From positions 1-64,000 of the forward strand of contig JACKDP010000007.1 of assembly GCA_020633435.1 (NCBI GenBank): a stretch of 64,000 nt of DNA, written 5' to 3'. This document shows positions 37,803-46,738 of the stretch, piece by piece (the first letter of the stretch is position 1; each line of letters starts with the position of its first letter). The notes under the pieces were generated by a model, which worked only from the letters and a program-made list of their open reading frames with translations, made no database searches and was not told the DNA's origin. A program made the position numbers and the translations under genes. The DNA is from Myxococcales bacterium (lineage in GTDB: Bacteria > Myxococcota_A > Bradymonadia > UBA7976 > UBA1532).

Positions 37803-40150
37803 TCCGGTTCGCCGCCCTGGCCGCGCTGCTCGCGGCGCCGGCGCTGGGGCAGCCCCTGGGCCGCTCGCCCGCGTTCCAGCTCGAGCACTTCGAGCCCCAG
37901 GCGGACGCCGAGGGCAGCATCGTGAACGTCGCTGGCGCCAGCGTGCCGCGGCACCTGGCCACCCACGCCGGCGCCCTCTGCCACCACGCGGCGACCCCCG
38001 TCGTCGTCGATCCCACCGCCGGCGCCGCCGAGGCGGCCGTCGCGGCCCAGACGCGCTGCGAGGCCCTCGCGAGCCTCGGCCTCTTCGGCCTGGCCCAGCT
38101 CGACGTGGCCCTGCCCGTGGTGGTGGCCCAGGAGGCCAGCAGCCCCGACGCCCTGCAGCTCAGCGCGGGGGCCTTCGGCGGGCCGGCCCTCGGCGACCTG
38201 CGCATCACTCCGAAAATCCAGGTGTTTCAACGGGTTGCTGGCTTCGCGGCCGCGCTGCAGGCGCCGCTCTACCTGCCCACGGGCGATGGCCGCACGCTCA
38301 ACAGCGGCGGCGGCGTGCGCCTGGAGACGCGCCTCATCGCCGACTGGCGGCGCGGCCCCTGGCACGTGGCGCTCAACGGCGGCTACCAGCTCCAGAACCT
38401 GCTGCGCCTGCACAACCTGGCGCTGGACGACGCCCTCCGCTGGGCCGGCGCCCTGCGCGCCCCGACCGGGGTGCCCGATCTGCGGCTCTTCGCGACGGTC
38501 TTCGGCTCGGTCTCGACGGGCACGGGGCGCGATCCGGGCCGGCCGGGGGTGGCGCTGGACGACGCCCGCGACGATCCGGCCGAGGCGCTGGGCGGGCTGG
38601 AGTACCGCCTGCCCGGGGGCCTGCTCGCCCGGGCCGGCGCCGGCGGGGGCCTGTCGGTCGGCATCGGCGCGCCGCGGTGGCGGGCCCTGGTGGCTCTCGA
38701 CTGGCTGGGCGCCGGCCGCGACTTCGCGGCGGAGGCCTGGGGCGACCGGGCCGACGCCCTCACGCGCCTGCGGCTGACCGTCTTCGCCCCCACGACGGCC
38801 GACGCCGCGCGCCTGCCCGCCCGCCGCCGCGCCGCGGGGGGCGCCGACGCCGTCTACAGCGTCGAGACGGCGGCGGTGGGCCGGCCCGCCGACGTGACGC
38901 TGGGGCTGGAGGTGGGCCGCGTGGCCGGGGCGGCGGGGGACGCTGGCCTGCTCGTCGGCAGCGTGGCCCTGGCCGTCACCGAGGACGTGGAGCTGGCGGT
39001 CGAGGCCCCGGGGGCCGTCGGGGGCGGCGTCGATGGCCTGGGGGATGTGGGCCTGCGGCTCAAGACGCTGGCGGTGGACGCCGCCGAGCGCGTCTTCGGG
39101 GCTGGCCTGGTGGTGCCCGTCTCGCTGCCCACCGCCACCCTCGACGCCCTGTCCACGCGCCGCGCCCGGGTGGGCACGGTGGGCCTGGGCGAGGTGCACA
39201 TCGGCCCCGTCGACCTGCGGACGAACCTGGGCCTGCACCTGGAGGACGATCTGGATGGCCGCGTGCCCCTGGGCGCCCTGCTGGAGTACGGCTTCGCCCA
39301 GAGCTGGCGGCTGGCCCCCCGCTGGCGGGTGGGGGGCGAGGTCTTCGGGGAGCACCCGCTCGACGACCTGGCCCGCCCGCGGCTGCTGGGCGGGGCCGCC
39401 CTGATCGGCCATCAACTGTTCGGAATCACATGGGATCTGGGCGGCCGGCTGATCCGCGGCGGCGACGCGCTCACCCAGCTCGACGTGCTGCTGCGGGGGA
39501 CGTGGCAGCCCGAGCCCGCCCGGCCGCTGCCTCCGGTGGTGGTGGCGCCGCCCGGCCCCGCCCCGCCGACCGCGCCGCCGCCCGCCGATCAGGATGGCGA
39601 CGGCCTGGCCGACGCGGTGGACGGCTGCCCCACCGAGCCGGAGGATCCCGACGACTTCCAGGACCATGACGGCTGCCCCGATCCCGACAACGACGGCGAT
39701 GGCGTCGCCGACGTGGACGACTGGTGCCCGAACGAGAGCGGCATCCGCCCGTGGGAGGGCTGCAACGACGTCACCGTCGCCGTGCCCTTCCCGTTTCGCA
39801 GCGCCGTGCCGACCCCCGAGGCCGCCCCGCTGGTGGCCGAGATCAGCGGCATCCTGAAGAGCCACGCCACCGTCCGCGGCGTCCTCATCGAGGGCCACAC
39901 CGATGACCGGGGCACCGCGGCGTTCAACCTGCAGCTCTCCCTCGCCCGCGCCGCCGCCATGCGCGAGGCCCTGGCGGACGAGGGCATCCCCCTGGAGCGG
40001 ATGCAGGTGGCGGGCAAGGGCGAGGCCGAGCCCGTGGTCGCGGTGGACGGCCTGGCGGGCGCCGCCCTCGAGGCCGGCCGCGCGCGCAACCGCCGGGTGC
40101 GCTTCGTCTTGCTGCGGCGGGGCGGGGGCGAGGTGCTCTCCCAGCACTGA
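37799..40150 (+). CDS. OmpA-family outer-membrane protein with TSP3 linker
   Basis: A 783-residue protein starting at a GTG overlapping the previous stop (GTGA), with GGAGG upstream. It has a Sec signal (AALAALLAAPALGQ), a long beta-rich region (about 60-590) likely forming a large barrel, a Pro-rich linker, two TSP3 motifs (DQDGDGLADAVDGC, DNDGDGVADVDDWC) and an OmpA peptidoglycan-binding domain (about 640-780; IEGHTDDRGTAAFNLQLSLA). It would tie the outer membrane to the wall, and by operon position may anchor the nidogen/TSP3 protein. Confidence 0.85.
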   Translation: MIRFAALAALLAAPALGQPLGRSPAFQLEHFEPQADAEGSIVNVAGASVPRHLATHAGALCHHAATPVVVDPTAGAAEAAVAAQTRCEALASLGLFGLAQLDVALPVVVAQEASSPDALQLSAGAFGGPALGDLRITPKIQVFQRVAGFAAALQAPLYLPTGDGRTLNSGGGVRLETRLIADWRRGPWHVALNGGYQLQNLLRLHNLALDDALRWAGALRAPTGVPDLRLFATVFGSVSTGTGRDPGRPGVALDDARDDPAEALGGLEYRLPGGLLARAGAGGGLSVGIGAPRWRALVALDWLGAGRDFAAEAWGDRADALTRLRLTVFAPTTADAARLPARRRAAGGADAVYSVETAAVGRPADVTLGLEVGRVAGAAGDAGLLVGSVALAVTEDVELAVEAPGAVGGGVDGLGDVGLRLKTLAVDAAERVFGAGLVVPVSLPTATLDALSTRRARVGTVGLGEVHIGPVDLRTNLGLHLEDDLDGRVPLGALLEYGFAQSWRLAPRWRVGGEVFGEHPLDDLARPRLLGGAALIGHQLFGITWDLGGRLIRGGDALTQLDVLLRGTWQPEPARPLPPVVVAPPGPAPPTAPPPADQDGDGLADAVDGCPTEPEDPDDFQDHDGCPDPDNDGDGVADVDDWCPNESGIRPWEGCNDVTVAVPFPFRSAVPTPEAAPLVAEISGILKSHATVRGVLIEGHTDDRGTAAFNLQLSLARAAAMREALADEGIPLERMQVAGKGEAEPVVAVDGLAGAALEAGRARNRRVRFVLLRRGGGEVLSQH

Positions 40151-40154
40151 CCCG

Positions 40155-40163
40155 TGCTACGGT
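40155..40163 (+). promoter_or_regulatory. Extended -10-like TGCTACGGT
   Basis: It lies right after the OmpA-family stop and 29 nt before the GTG of the peptidase-like gene, so that gene may have its own promoter. Confidence 0.35.
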
Positions 40164-40192
40164 CGCACATCACCGCTCGCGGAGGCGCCCCG

Positions 40193-40846
40193 GTGGCCGT
40201 CTACTTCTTCTTGCCCAGCATCCCCGGCGACTCCCTCGACCCCCGCCACGCCGACCCGGCCTTCTACGCGCTCGTCCGGGCCGACGGCTACTTCTCGGAG
40301 CTCCTGGGGGGCCTCAACTACCGCCGGGAGGTGGCGGGCAAGAGCGAGGTGCAGCTCCTCGGCCGGGACGCCTCCCTCGCCGACCTGCAGGCGGGTGACC
40401 GCCTCTACGTCTTCGGCCATGGCGACCTGCACGGCCAGCAGATCCGGACGCGCTGGGAGGGCGGCGTCTCCGTGAGCCCCGAGGATCTCGCGACGCTCCT
40501 CCAGCACGCCGGCCTGCCCGACCTCGAGGGCCTGAACATCAAGCTCTTCGCCTGCAACACGGGGGTGCGCCACGACGGGCGGACCTACGCGCATCGCGTC
40601 GCCGAAGCCCTGAGCCGGCTGGGCTACGCCCGCGTCCTCGTCAGCGGCTACGTGGGCGTCGTGACCCTGGGCGATGGCCAGCACAAGCGGGTGCACAAGC
40701 GCTTCAGCAACGACGGCAGCGAGCTCTCCAAAGGCAAGGTCGCCAGCCACCGGCGGGTGACCTACGACATGACGGGCTGGATCGTGGACGGCCAGGAGGG
40801 CCGGGCCACCGAGGGCAAGATGTTCACCCGGGTGCGCAACGTGTGA
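40193..40846 (+). CDS. Possible clan-CD (caspase/C80-like) cysteine peptidase
   Basis: A 217-residue soluble protein without a signal peptide. GGAGG lies 8 nt before GTG 40193, better than the upstream GTG at 40154 that overlaps the -10-like element. Two motifs stand out: LYVFGHGDLHG (about residue 78-88) and IKLFACNTGV (about 116-125). A hydrophobic strand ending His-Gly and another ending Ala-Cys is the active-site pattern of clan-CD cysteine peptidases such as C80, C11 and CHAT. The spacing fits. Family assignment rests on these motifs only. It lies beside the mobile island. Confidence 0.5.
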   Translation: MAVYFFLPSIPGDSLDPRHADPAFYALVRADGYFSELLGGLNYRREVAGKSEVQLLGRDASLADLQAGDRLYVFGHGDLHGQQIRTRWEGGVSVSPEDLATLLQHAGLPDLEGLNIKLFACNTGVRHDGRTYAHRVAEALSRLGYARVLVSGYVGVVTLGDGQHKRVHKRFSNDGSELSKGKVASHRRVTYDMTGWIVDGQEGRATEGKMFTRVRNV

Positions 40847-40849
40847 CAC

Positions 40850-40879
40850 GATCGAGTAGCCGGAGGCGCTGAACCGCCC
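40850..40879 (+). repeat. Island terminal inverted repeat, left
   Basis: Thirty bases beginning GATCGAGTAGCCGGAGGCGC, whose reverse complement matches 47075-47104 with one mismatch. It starts 4 nt after the stop of the peptidase-like gene. Confidence 0.85.
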
Positions 40880-40934
40880 GGCACTAGACTCAACCGGGCT
40901 CTGCCGATGTGAAGTCTAGAGAGTCTGGCCGGTA

Positions 40935-41243
40935 TCAACCCAGATGGTCTGGCTGGATCACCTCGCAGGTGATCCAGCCCGGGACTCCGATCATCGGCGG
41001 GTTAGACCAGGAAGCCCGGCCGGTGTGAAGTCCAGAAGCCCGCTGTCCAGCCGCAGCGGCGTCCCCTCCGCTCGTCAGGCTGATATCTCCTACTCGACCG
41101 GCCAGGCTTTCTGGACTCCACAGGAACAAGGCCTCCGACTCGCCGGCCTCGTGGCTCGCCGCGTCGGCGACGTGGCGCCCGACCACGACGGCCTTGATGA
41201 TCGCCTGCAGACGCGCGTGCACCTGGTCTGGGCCCTGGTTCAC
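40935..41243 (-). CDS. Small uncharacterised protein, second of a coupled pair
   Basis: A 102-residue frame starting at a GTG that overlaps the stop of the 71-residue gene (GTGA). The first 45 residues (VNQGPDQVHARLQAIIKAVV...) look like a helical domain; the C-terminal third is encoded by repeat-rich DNA including a 13-bp hairpin and may not be genuine. No family is recognised. Confidence 0.4.
   Translation of the reverse strand: MNQGPDQVHARLQAIIKAVVVGRHVADAASHEAGESEALFLWSPESLAGRVGDISLTSGGDAAAAGQRASGLHTGRASWSNPPMIGVPGWITCEVIQPDHLG
40951..40979. repeat. 13-bp perfect hairpin
   Basis: GGCTGGATCACCT and AGGTGATCCAGCC with a CGC loop. It lies at the 3' end of the small minus-strand gene and may be its transcription end or a recombination site. 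Confidence 0.65.
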
Positions 41244-41455
41244 GCCGGGTCCTCGACGTAGGCGATGAGCGCAGTCGGCGTGAACGAGATCGCCCGGTCG
41301 CGCGAGTACCCCGCGTCAGCGAGCGCCCGCTTCGCTGCCGGCAGCCGCCCGTCCAGCGTCGGTGCCTCGACGACCAGCGTCGGCCCGGAACGCGGCGGCC
41401 CGGCGGGCTTGTCCTTCGAGAGCAGGAAGACCTTGAGGTCGTGGCGGTGCGGCAT
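41240..41455 (-). CDS. Small uncharacterised protein, first of a coupled pair
   Basis: A 71-residue basic-to-neutral protein (MPHRHDLKVFLLSKDKPAGP start, ending LIAYVEDPA) with CGGAG 7-8 nt before the ATG. Its stop overlaps the GTG of the next gene. The alternating hydrophobic pattern suggests a small alpha/beta fold. The IS4-family element is inserted 32 nt upstream of the start. If the IS is removed the gene lies about 90 nt downstream of ietS on the same strand, so it may once have been part of that operon. Confidence 0.5.
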   Translation of the reverse strand: MPHRHDLKVFLLSKDKPAGPPRSGPTLVVEAPTLDGRLPAAKRALADAGYSRDRAISFTPTALIAYVEDPA

Positions 41456-41474
41456 GTGGCGGCTCCGGCGAGGG

Positions 41475-41486
41475 GCCGAGGACGGC
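41475..41486 (+). repeat. Target-site duplication, left
   Basis: GCCGAGGACGGC, repeated exactly at 42903-42914 on the other side of the IS. Confidence 0.8.
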
Positions 41487-42902
41487 GCCCGTGTTCGGAT
41501 AGCGCCCACAACTCGTTGATCTGATTGGAAAAGTGGTGAAGTTGACCTCTCGACCTGCGATCATTGATTTGCAGAAAAACAACCGAGCCGAGAGGTCATG
41601 GGACAGCATACTTCGATTCGGACGCAGCTTCGAGCCCTTGTTCCGGCGTCCGACATCCGTCGCCAGGCGCGGCTGTGCGGAGCCGTGAAGCGCCACCGCA
41701 CCATCGACATCGTGGAGTTCCTGATGGCGACCGTCGTGCTCGTCTGCGGACGAGGCGGCCAGACCATCGCGTCGATGCGGCGCGGCTTCTCTCGGCTGTT
41801 CGGCGCCCACGTCGCCCGGTCGTCGTTCTGGAGCCGCTTTTCGGCGGGATTTCAGAGGCTTGTGTCGTGGCTTCTGGAGCGCCTGACGGCGGATGCGCGG
41901 GCGCAGCAGCCCGCGTTGACCGGCCGACTCAAGCCCTTCACCGACGTCCTGGCGGCCGACTCCACCGTCATCAAGGTCCACGACGACCTGGCCTCGGTGT
42001 GGCGCGGGACCCGCTCGTCGCGCGCCGCTGCGCTCAAGGTCCACACCCTCATCCGCGCGACGACAGGCCAGCTGCTGCGCCGCAGCGTGACCGCCGAGGC
42101 CCGCAACGATGCCCCCGAGTTCAAGGTTGGCCACTGGGCGAGGGGTTGCCTCTTCCTGTTCGACCGCGGCTACAGCTCCGCGAGCCTCTGGTGGCGCGTC
42201 CACCGCCTCAACGGCTACTTCGTCACGCGGCTCTCGAAGATCTACACCGCCCGCATCACGGCCGTGAACCGGCGGCACCGTGGCCGCGCCCGCGGCCTGG
42301 TGGGCCGGCCCTTCAAGGAGGCCATCGTCGGCCTCAAGCGTAGCTTCATCGACGTCCAGTGCAGCTTCCGGTGCGAGACCCGCCCCTACAGGAGCAACCA
42401 GGGGCGCAGATTCGTACAAGAATTTCGAGTGGTTGGCATCTGGCAGCCCGCCGAGCGGCGCTACCTCCTCCTCGTCACCAACCTCAAGCCCGCCAGCTGG
42501 TCGCCCACCGATGTGGCCGAGCTCTACCGCCTCCGGACCGAGGTCGAGACCTCCTACAAGACCGGCAAGAGCGGCCTTGGCCTCAACGAGCTGCCCAGCT
42601 CCAAGGAGCACATCGTCCGCACCCTCATCGACGCCGCCCTCATCCGCGCGCAGCTCGCGATGGCCGCCCGCTCCACCGCCGAGCGACACCTTCCGCCGGG
42701 CCGCTGGATCAACCCAGGCCAGTGGGTCACGGTCTGGCGAGAAGTCATCGCTGATGCGATCACCGATCGACCGATCATGTCTTGGAAGGCCCTCGCGCGG
42801 CTCGGACAGGACCCGAACGTCGGACGAAGACCGTTGAGAATGGCGGTAGCTGGAGGAGAGAATGAGCATCTATGCGGCCTGGAGGCCTAATCGATCACGG
42901 GT
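41487..42902 (+). mobile_element. Complete IS4-family insertion sequence
   Basis: A 1416-bp element with a single transposase. The left end GCCCGTGTTCGGATAG and the inverted right end ACCCGTGATCGATTAG agree at 12 of 16 positions, a typical imperfect terminal repeat. Both ends abut the 12-bp direct repeat GCCGAGGACGGC, a target duplication in the size range of IS4 relatives. The intact duplication points to a simple, not very old insertion. Confidence 0.85.
41598..42890 (+). CDS. IS4-family DDE transposase
   Basis: A 430-residue transposase. Catalytic residues are visible: Asp in VLAADSTVIKVHD, Asp in CLFLFDRGYSS and Glu in the IS4 YREK signature, YRLRTEVETSYKTGK, which fits Y-(2)-R-(3)-E-(6)-K exactly. 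Length is normal for the family and the frame is uninterrupted, so it is probably active. It starts at ATG 41598 after GAGAGGTC. The first about 70 codons are repeated in the fragment at 46739-47070. Confidence 0.93.
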   Translation: MGQHTSIRTQLRALVPASDIRRQARLCGAVKRHRTIDIVEFLMATVVLVCGRGGQTIASMRRGFSRLFGAHVARSSFWSRFSAGFQRLVSWLLERLTADARAQQPALTGRLKPFTDVLAADSTVIKVHDDLASVWRGTRSSRAAALKVHTLIRATTGQLLRRSVTAEARNDAPEFKVGHWARGCLFLFDRGYSSASLWWRVHRLNGYFVTRLSKIYTARITAVNRRHRGRARGLVGRPFKEAIVGLKRSFIDVQCSFRCETRPYRSNQGRRFVQEFRVVGIWQPAERRYLLLVTNLKPASWSPTDVAELYRLRTEVETSYKTGKSGLGLNELPSSKEHIVRTLIDAALIRAQLAMAARSTAERHLPPGRWINPGQWVTVWREVIADAITDRPIMSWKALARLGQDPNVGRRPLRMAVAGGENEHLCGLEA

Positions 42903-42914
42903 GCCGAGGACGGC
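42903..42914 (+). repeat. Target-site duplication, right
   Basis: GCCGAGGACGGC, identical to 41475-41486. Confidence 0.8.
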
Positions 42915-42961
42915 CTCGTTCAGCGGAGTAGAGCTGTGGCCGGGCGGGGAGTGGGACGGCG

Positions 42962-45535
42962 CTACGTCGCGATCGCGGTGGCTACGCCGACTTGGTTCGC
43001 GATCGGCGTCCAGATGTCCGTGTCGACCTCGTCGGTTTCGATCGTGACCACCAGGGCGTACCGCGCGCCATGCTCGCTGCGATCGCGCTTCCTCAGCTCC
43101 TTCCACCAACCCGTCACCGGGTACACGGCAATGGTGCCGCGCTCAGCGATGTCGGCTGCGAAGCCGGCCAGGATGTCGGAGTGGATGGAGCCGCGGTCTC
43201 GGGCGCGAGGACCCAGGTACCATCCATCGTTGTCGGCGCCCGAGGATGGCCGGTTCTCTTCTTCATTCAGGGCACTCTTGTTCAGCCGCTTGCGGAACTC
43301 GTCGAGTGACTCGGTAGGCCCCTTCACCTCGAAGCGAAGCCCATGAGACTGGTAGCGATGCTTCGTCTGCCAGCCGCGGCGCCCCGGGTTGGGCTCGACG
43401 AAGTAGGACAGCGTCACCCGGACGCGGACAGCGGCGTCACCGAGCTCCGTGAGCGCCTCGCGTGGCCACGGTAGATCGTGGAAGTGGATCTCCCGCATGT
43501 TTCCTGCTTCGAACGGGCGGATACTGTCCTGGGCCATCAATGTCACCGCGTTGGAGGCGCTTCGCAGCGCGCGTCCGAGGTCGGGCACGCCGAAGCCGTA
43601 GCGGCGCACCAGCTGGGCTCGCGCGGTCTTGCCTCCCGCTTGAGCGAGGTGACCCTGCATAGCCTCGGTCCACTCGGCGGAGTGCACGGCGAGCGCGCGG
43701 ATCGTCTCGGGCCACAGGTCTGGGTATTCGGCCGAGATGGCGGCGCAGAAGCGTGCAGCCTGCGCAGTCGCTGCGCTCGTGGCCCAGGTCGAAACCAGCG
43801 CCTTGTCCGACGGCCTGTAATAAGTGGTAAGCAAGCACAAATCATCGCATGGGAAGTCGACGTTGTCGGCTCTGTCATGCACGACGTTGCCGCCCTCGAA
43901 GACAACCTCTGGCTTTATGGGCCATGCGGGCTGGAAGACGACGGACGTGGTGCTCCATGGCGACAGGTCTCCACGGCGAGCAACCGGAGACCAGCCGTCC
44001 CAGTCAGTATCGGTGATCACCGCCTTGTCGGTGAATGCACCCACCGTCAGAGCGTTCCACGCCTGGGCCGGATCATGAACCGGCTCAACGTCGCTTCGGG
44101 AGATGTGGTCGCACTCTAGAGCCGGCCCGTCGATGTTCCCAGCGCTCAGGACAAAGAGACGCCGGAAGGCGTCCTCATGCTCATCGGTATACTTCAGGCC
44201 TTTGTCGCTGGGGTCGAAGCTGCGTCCGGCCGCCAGCGCATCCACCGCGGCGGACCATGATGTCGGCTGGCCCCGGTCGCGCCCATCCTTCGCCGTGACC
44301 GCCATCGAGAACACCCGACGCCTCGTCGGCGCCTGAATCTCTGGTCGGCTCGTGGCCTCTGCCGTGACGGCCCCATAGAGGTCCGGATCGTTCTTGCCGG
44401 TCGGAGGGAGGATCTTCACGGACTCCAAGCGATGCCGCAGTTCGACCGCCGCGCTGCCGGCGAAGTGCTCGACCAGGTCACCGTAGAGCGCAAGGCCGGC
44501 CATCTCAGTGCCATGCCCCTCCATGTCGGGGCCGCCGCCGTCGTCGTCGACTCCCCAGGTGGGATCGCACGCGTGCCTGTCCTCCGGGGCGAGCGAGCCC
44601 TCGAGAAGAGGGTGTCCAGCGTTGACCCCCGTGTCGAGCAAGCACACGGCCGGAGCGTCCGGCCGGGAAACTCTGGTCCGCTCGGCGAGGTCCTTGGTCC
44701 ACTCGGCCTGGTCGCCAGGCTTCTCCTTGACGAAGAACGTCGCCGTCTCCTTCGCGCGCTGGAGCTCAGCGATGTCCCCCATGACGTCGAGGGAGCCCGA
44801 AAGCGTGCTCGGGGATGTGAAGACAAGCGTCACGATGCGGTCGTCGAAATCGATGCGGCGCGGCGAGATTCTTGCGTCCACCTGCCCGCAGTAGTCGTGC
44901 AGTCGCTCGATCTCCTTTCCGTCCGTGCGCCGGAGCCAGACTTCCCACCAGATCGTGTCGCTATCCCTCAGCGGAAACGCCTCGTCGACATCGGTCCAGA
45001 GCGCGCGTAGTGCCGCGAGGCGCACGCTGGCCACTCGGTCGAAGACGTCCTCGTGTCGGCGCTCGCGAGGCGCCTTCGGCGTCGTGTCCACGTACTTCTC
45101 GAGTTGCTTCAAGAAGTGCCCGACCTCGCCGTCGGGCACGAAGACCGCCGCGCGCTGCGTGCGGATGGCTGCGTCGCCCTTGCCCTCGAGGTGCTCCGTG
45201 ACGGCGACGAGTTCAATGTGTCGACGGGGATCCTTGCTGCGGCGGCTCTGCATGCTTTCTAGAGCAAGGTCCCACCCAGGAAACGACTCGAACTCCAGGT
45301 ACATCCCCGGCGTCGCACCAGCGATGTCGACAGCCGCTGCATCACGGCGCTCGGCCGACCGAGCTGTGGCGTCCTCAATCGCATCCTCGAGCGTCTTCCC
45401 GTGAGAATGGCGACCTGCTGCAGGCGGGCCGGGCTTCTTCGGAGGGCCGCCGCTTGTGTGCGGGACGTAGTCTTCTCGTGTCCGCCACGGCTCGACAGGA
45501 ACGTGGATATGGGGGCGGTCGCGCTTCGAGGCCAT
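42962..45535 (-). CDS. ietS: Subtilisin-like (S8) serine protease, IetS-like
   Basis: An 857-residue cytoplasmic protein with no signal peptide. An N-terminal region of about 290 residues precedes the S8 domain. The triad is visible: Asp in CLLDTGVNAGHPLL, His in MEGHGTEMAGLALYG and Ser in TWATSAATAQAA. A C-terminal beta-rich region ends the protein. A paired AAA+ ATPase gene lies 28 nt upstream, the layout of the ietAS anti-phage system. The start at 45535 has GGAG 7 nt upstream and removes a basic stretch overlapping ietA. The ATPase is thought to sense or deliver targets and the protease to kill or stop the cell; that mechanism is inference. Confidence 0.85.
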   Translation of the reverse strand: MASKRDRPHIHVPVEPWRTREDYVPHTSGGPPKKPGPPAAGRHSHGKTLEDAIEDATARSAERRDAAAVDIAGATPGMYLEFESFPGWDLALESMQSRRSKDPRRHIELVAVTEHLEGKGDAAIRTQRAAVFVPDGEVGHFLKQLEKYVDTTPKAPRERRHEDVFDRVASVRLAALRALWTDVDEAFPLRDSDTIWWEVWLRRTDGKEIERLHDYCGQVDARISPRRIDFDDRIVTLVFTSPSTLSGSLDVMGDIAELQRAKETATFFVKEKPGDQAEWTKDLAERTRVSRPDAPAVCLLDTGVNAGHPLLEGSLAPEDRHACDPTWGVDDDGGGPDMEGHGTEMAGLALYGDLVEHFAGSAAVELRHRLESVKILPPTGKNDPDLYGAVTAEATSRPEIQAPTRRRVFSMAVTAKDGRDRGQPTSWSAAVDALAAGRSFDPSDKGLKYTDEHEDAFRRLFVLSAGNIDGPALECDHISRSDVEPVHDPAQAWNALTVGAFTDKAVITDTDWDGWSPVARRGDLSPWSTTSVVFQPAWPIKPEVVFEGGNVVHDRADNVDFPCDDLCLLTTYYRPSDKALVSTWATSAATAQAARFCAAISAEYPDLWPETIRALAVHSAEWTEAMQGHLAQAGGKTARAQLVRRYGFGVPDLGRALRSASNAVTLMAQDSIRPFEAGNMREIHFHDLPWPREALTELGDAAVRVRVTLSYFVEPNPGRRGWQTKHRYQSHGLRFEVKGPTESLDEFRKRLNKSALNEEENRPSSGADNDGWYLGPRARDRGSIHSDILAGFAADIAERGTIAVYPVTGWWKELRKRDRSEHGARYALVVTIETDEVDTDIWTPIANQVGVATAIAT

Positions 45536-45563
45536 CGACAGACTCCATGCTTGGACAGGTGGA

Positions 45564-46550
45564 CTATCGACGCATCGTTCGACGCTCATCCAGCGCAGCG
45601 ACCAGACCTCCCGTCTCAAGCGCCGTGGTGTCGTTGAGTAGCGCGTCCTTCGCCGCTTGCTCGCACGCACGCGTGAGTTCGGCGTGGCTGAGCCCGTCGG
45701 CGCTCGAGGCGGCGGTATCCCAGTCGATAGCGGAGGTCTCCAGGAGCGCGAGTCGAGCCTGCATCACCTCGATGGCGATGTCTCGCGTAGGCAGCTCGTA
45801 CTCGAACACCGCATCGAACCGTCGGAACAGCGCTTGGTCCAAGAGCCCCACGTGGTTCGTGGCGCCGACGAGGAGCCCGTCGGAGTCGTCGAGTTCGAGA
45901 AACTGGAGGAAGGAGTTGAGGACACGTCGGATCTCTCCGACGTCGTTCCCGACTCCGCGCTCGCTTCCGAGCGCGTCGAACTCGTCGAACAGGTAGACCC
46001 CTCGTGTCTCCGCGATCGCCTCGAACACGAGCCGGAGCTTGGCCGCGGTCTCTCCCATGAACTTCGTGATCAACCCATCGAGCTGGATGGTGAAGAGCGG
46101 AAGCCCTAGTTCGCCAGCCAGGGCCGACGCCGTCATGGTCTTCCCGGTACCCGGCGGGCCGACGAGGAGCAGCTTCCGCTGCGGGGAGAAGCCGTGCGAC
46201 CGAAGGCGCTCTCGTTGCCGCTGCTCGCGCACGACGCGCTCGAGCCGCTCAGGAAGCGTGCCGCCGAGCGCCATGTCGTCGAGGCGCGTCTTCGGGTAGC
46301 CTACCGAGAGTAGCCCGGCGAGCTCGCCGCGAGGCTGCGCGAGCGGAACGGGGCGCGGCGCGCGAGTGGCGGTGGCGACCTTGGCCTGGGCCTTGGCCCT
46401 GTCGACCAGCTCACGGAGTTCCTGCGCGAAGTTGCCCTGGCCTGCACGAGCCGCCTGCGCCGCCACCTGCATGGCGACGGCGTAAAAGCGCGTGTCGTCG
46501 CCATCTGCATGGCAACGAATCAGCGCCTTGATTTGCTCGGCCTTAGCCAT
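45564..46550 (-). CDS. ietA: AAA+ ATPase, IetA-like
   Basis: A 328-residue AAA+ protein. The N-terminal about 90 residues are helical (MAKAEQIKALIRCHADGDDT). Walker A is GPPGTGKT, Walker B YLFDEFDALG, sensor 1 GATNH and the Arg-finger region ALFRRFDAVFEYELP; all are intact. The classical AAA group (SpoVK/Vps4-like) fits. It is first in the operon with ietS. The start at 46550 has GAGGA upstream; the 188 nt before it, up to the IS fragment, should hold the promoter, but none is clear. Confidence 0.85.
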   Translation of the reverse strand: MAKAEQIKALIRCHADGDDTRFYAVAMQVAAQAARAGQGNFAQELRELVDRAKAQAKVATATRAPRPVPLAQPRGELAGLLSVGYPKTRLDDMALGGTLPERLERVVREQRQRERLRSHGFSPQRKLLLVGPPGTGKTMTASALAGELGLPLFTIQLDGLITKFMGETAAKLRLVFEAIAETRGVYLFDEFDALGSERGVGNDVGEIRRVLNSFLQFLELDDSDGLLVGATNHVGLLDQALFRRFDAVFEYELPTRDIAIEVMQARLALLETSAIDWDTAASSADGLSHAELTRACEQAAKDALLNDTTALETGGLVAALDERRTMRR

Positions 46551-46738
46551 TGTCTCGGTCCTCGTCGCGCTGGTATTGCGCCTGCGCACCTCTCGTCCTT
46601 GGGTAGAGCCAAGGAGCGTGCCACATCATGCCACAGCGCGGATCGCGGGTCACGAGTCCTGTCGGTGAACTGGCGCGGCCCCGACGAGCGGTCGACCTGC
46701 CTCGGCCACATGGTTTCACCCGATCATCCAATCGCCGC

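Noticed and set aside
40154..40192. Upstream GTG start for the clan-CD-like protein
   Set aside because: It falls inside the -10-like element and has no ribosome site; GTG 40193 has GGAGG.
46610..46640. TGGCA-type sequence resembling a sigma-54 promoter upstream of ietA
   Set aside because: The -24/-12 spacing is off by one and no activator gene is near.
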